28,681 nt of DNA from a virus. Every line of letters starts with the position of its first letter. The first letter of the stretch is position 1. Shown piece by piece: positions 27,497 to 28,681 of this stretch. The stretch is taken from positions 1 through 28,681 of IMG/VR virus record IMGVR_UViG_3300006921_000098. One strand, 5' to 3'. Made by a program: the position numbers and the translations under genes. The notes under the pieces were generated by a model. The model was not told where the DNA came from and searched no databases. It saw only the letters and a program-made list of their open reading frames with translations.

Positions 27497-28363
27497 ATGT
27501 CGACAGGGTGGGGTCGAGCTGGCTGGGGCGAAGGTCCATGGGGACAACCAGCATCAATACCAATAAGTTTCACCATATCTGGTGTAGCTGCAACATCTGC
27601 ACTAGGAACTGTAAGTGTAGATGCAGAAGCTAATCAAACACTCTCAACCTTAGTTGCAACATCTGCACTAGGAACTGTAAGTGTAGACGCAGAAGCTAAT
27701 CAAACACTCACAGGACAATCTGCTACAAGTGCTTTAGGAAGCGTAAGTACAGATGCTGCTGCGAATGTTACACCTACAGGACAAACAGGAACAACAGGTG
27801 CACCTGTAGCTGGTGTAAATGCACAAGCTATTGCTTCCATACAAGGTGCAGTCGGCACAGTTGGTTCTGTATCAGTAGATGTAGACGGAGAAGCTAATGT
27901 TCCAGTTGCAGGATTAAGTTCAACAGCTAGTGTAGGGTCAGTCACAGTACACCACAATGTTGTAGTAAATGTAAGTGGTTTAGCAGCAACTGGTGGGTTA
28001 GGCACTGTAACACCAGTAGCTAAAGCTAACGCAAGTGTTTCTGGTGTTGAAGCTACAGGCTCTGTTGGTTCTGTCACAAATATAGGAAAAGCAAATGTAA
28101 CACCAACAGGTCAAGCAGGAACTAGTGCTCTCGGTACTGTTACTATTGCATTAGGTATGACAGTTCAGGTTACAGGACTAGCAGGGACTAGTGCATTAGG
28201 AACTGTAACACCAGTAGCAAAAGCTATAGTTACTATAACAGGCGTGTCAGGGACAACAGGAGAACCAACTGTGCTGGTTTGGGGACTAGTTGATGATGCA
28301 CAAACATCAAACTGGGCAACAATATCAGATGCACAAACTCCTGGATGGGAAGAAGTTGCTTAA
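27497..28363 (+). CDS. Repetitive beta fibre-like protein
   Basis: 288 residues. A Trp/Gly-rich head (STGWGRAGWGEGPWGQP) is followed by about ten repeats of roughly 22-24 residues, each with a core like TSALGTVSVDAEAN or TGGLGTVTPVAKAN, then a C-terminal motif with two related halves (DDAQTSNWATI, SDAQTPGWEEV). Ala, Val, Thr, Ser and Gly dominate, and there are no Cys. The repeats should stack as a beta fibre, and the Trp ends may be attachment points. It is probably a tail fibre or adhesin that varies by repeat number. There is no clear ribosome binding site, so it may depend on coupling. Confidence 0.8.
   Translation: MSTGWGRAGWGEGPWGQPASIPISFTISGVAATSALGTVSVDAEANQTLSTLVATSALGTVSVDAEANQTLTGQSATSALGSVSTDAAANVTPTGQTGTTGAPVAGVNAQAIASIQGAVGTVGSVSVDVDGEANVPVAGLSSTASVGSVTVHHNVVVNVSGLAATGGLGTVTPVAKANASVSGVEATGSVGSVTNIGKANVTPTGQAGTSALGTVTIALGMTVQVTGLAGTSALGTVTPVAKAIVTITGVSGTTGEPTVLVWGLVDDAQTSNWATISDAQTPGWEEVA
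27589..27709 (+). repeat. 66-base tandem duplication inside the fibre gene
   Basis: The 55 bases 27589-27643 recur at 27655-27709 with one silent change (GAT to GAC). The period is 66 bases, 22 codons, so the frame is kept. Other repeats in the gene are far more diverged at DNA level, so this copy is young. Confidence 0.9.
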
Positions 28364-28388
28364 CTATTCGGGAAAAACATACTATAAT
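28360..28388 (+). promoter_or_regulatory. Candidate sigma-70-like promoter
   Basis: TTAACT (28360-28365), a 17-base spacer and a perfect TATAAT (28383-28388). Transcription would start near 28395, shortly before ACGGAGG and the ATG at 28412. The -35 overlaps the stop of the fibre-like gene. Confidence 0.5.
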
Positions 28389-28411
28389 CAATACAGTACG
28401 GAGGAAAATAA

Positions 28412-28681
28412 ATGGCAAGTACATACGTAAACGACCTCAGACTTAACGAGATGGCTACTGGAGATGGTAGCGGAACTTGGGGAACAACAACAAATACAAA
28501 TTTAGAGCTGATTGGTGAAGCTTTAGGTTTTGGCACAGAAGCAATAACCACTAACGCAGATACGCATACTTCAACAGTAGCAGATGGAGCTACAGACCCA
28601 GTAAGGGCGATGTATGTTAAATATACAGGCACATTAGATTCAGCTTGTACGATTACGATTGCACCTAACACAATCAATAGG
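28412..28681 (+). CDS. Tail fibre or virion protein (3' end cut off)
   Basis: The first 90 codons are present; the frame is open at the window end. It starts MASTYVNDLRLNEMATGDGS and continues GTWGTTTNTNLELIGEALGF, then a Thr/Ala-rich strand region. This opening, with 'GTWG-x2-TNTNLELIGEAL', is typical of phage tail-fibre-type proteins, where many copies share this N-terminal part and vary behind it. ACGGAGGAAAATAA gives a strong ribosome binding site, and a candidate promoter lies just upstream. The receptor-binding end is outside the window. Confidence 0.85.
   Translation, partial: MASTYVNDLRLNEMATGDGSGTWGTTTNTNLELIGEALGFGTEAITTNADTHTSTVADGATDPVRAMYVKYTGTLDSACTITIAPNTINR

Noticed and set aside
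27700-28077. 125-codon minus-strand open frame opposite the fibre gene
   Set aside because: It arises from the repeat bias of the plus-strand gene; Pro/Thr/Val shadow composition with no start signal.
1-28681. CRISPR array, integrase, insertion sequence or phage RNA polymerase
   Set aside because: No regularly spaced repeats, recombinase or transposase motifs, or T7-type RNA polymerase motifs were seen on either strand.

Overview
This window is a near-continuous stretch of the genome of a tailed, short-tailed (podovirus-like) double-stranded DNA phage. The evidence is a T7-type family A DNA polymerase, a two-subunit terminase, a large P22-like portal with a Gln-rich tail, a scaffold, a major capsid protein, a P22 gp4-like tail adaptor, and packing so tight that most genes overlap by 1-20 bases. 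The DNA is AT-rich. Several virion proteins (Gly-Gly-Met/Leu repeat proteins, the two beta-rich proteins after the capsid gene, the Trp-Gly start of the fibre-like protein) are of types I associate with uncultured marine phages, so a marine proteobacterial host is plausible but not proven. I see no RNA polymerase, integrase, lysis gene, tRNA or CRISPR array. Both ends cut through genes.

Layout. (1) 1-4869: a DNA-base-modification and nucleotide operon. It holds a truncated zinc-finger protein, a helical protein of the 5-hmdU DNA kinase / thymine pyrophosphorylase (aGPT-Pplase2) type, an FkbM-type methyltransferase, a small Nmad1/DUF1599-like protein, a GT-B glycosyltransferase and a divergent thymidylate synthase homolog. 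(2) 4859-8589: replication genes. These are a Cas4/RecB-like Fe-S exonuclease, a YfbR-like HD nucleotidase, DNA polymerase, a small sigma-region-4-like HTH protein and a VRR-NUC nuclease. (3) 8590-14156: small, mostly orphan genes. Among them are dUTPase, a TagD-like cytidylyltransferase and a lone minus-strand 2-oxoglutarate oxygenase. Five near-identical promoter-like elements (AGTCCTTTACTT, 16-17 bases, then YATSAT) and two identical cUUCGg terminators punctuate this part. (4) 14157-14469: a noncoding gap with repeats and a candidate late promoter. (5) 14470-28681: the late operon, from terminase through portal, GroES-like co-chaperonin, scaffold, capsid (with a strong terminator behind it), head-tail connectors and fibre-like proteins.

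How it may work together. The strongest candidate for an undescribed system is the 702-4869 cassette, with dUTPase and the HD enzyme as helpers. dUTPase would supply dUMP. The thymidylate synthase homolog, with an apparent Trp-to-Phe change at the residue that shields the methylene intermediate and no canonical C-terminal tail, could make 5-hydroxymethyl-dUMP. The aGPT-Pplase2-like protein, glycosyltransferase and methyltransferase could then build a glycosylated, O-methylated thymine derivative in phage DNA. Known hypermodified-thymine phages such as M6, ViI and phiW-14 use related parts, but I do not know this combination, and no P-loop 5-hmdU kinase is visible here. The functions are inferred from motifs read by eye; none was tested by search.
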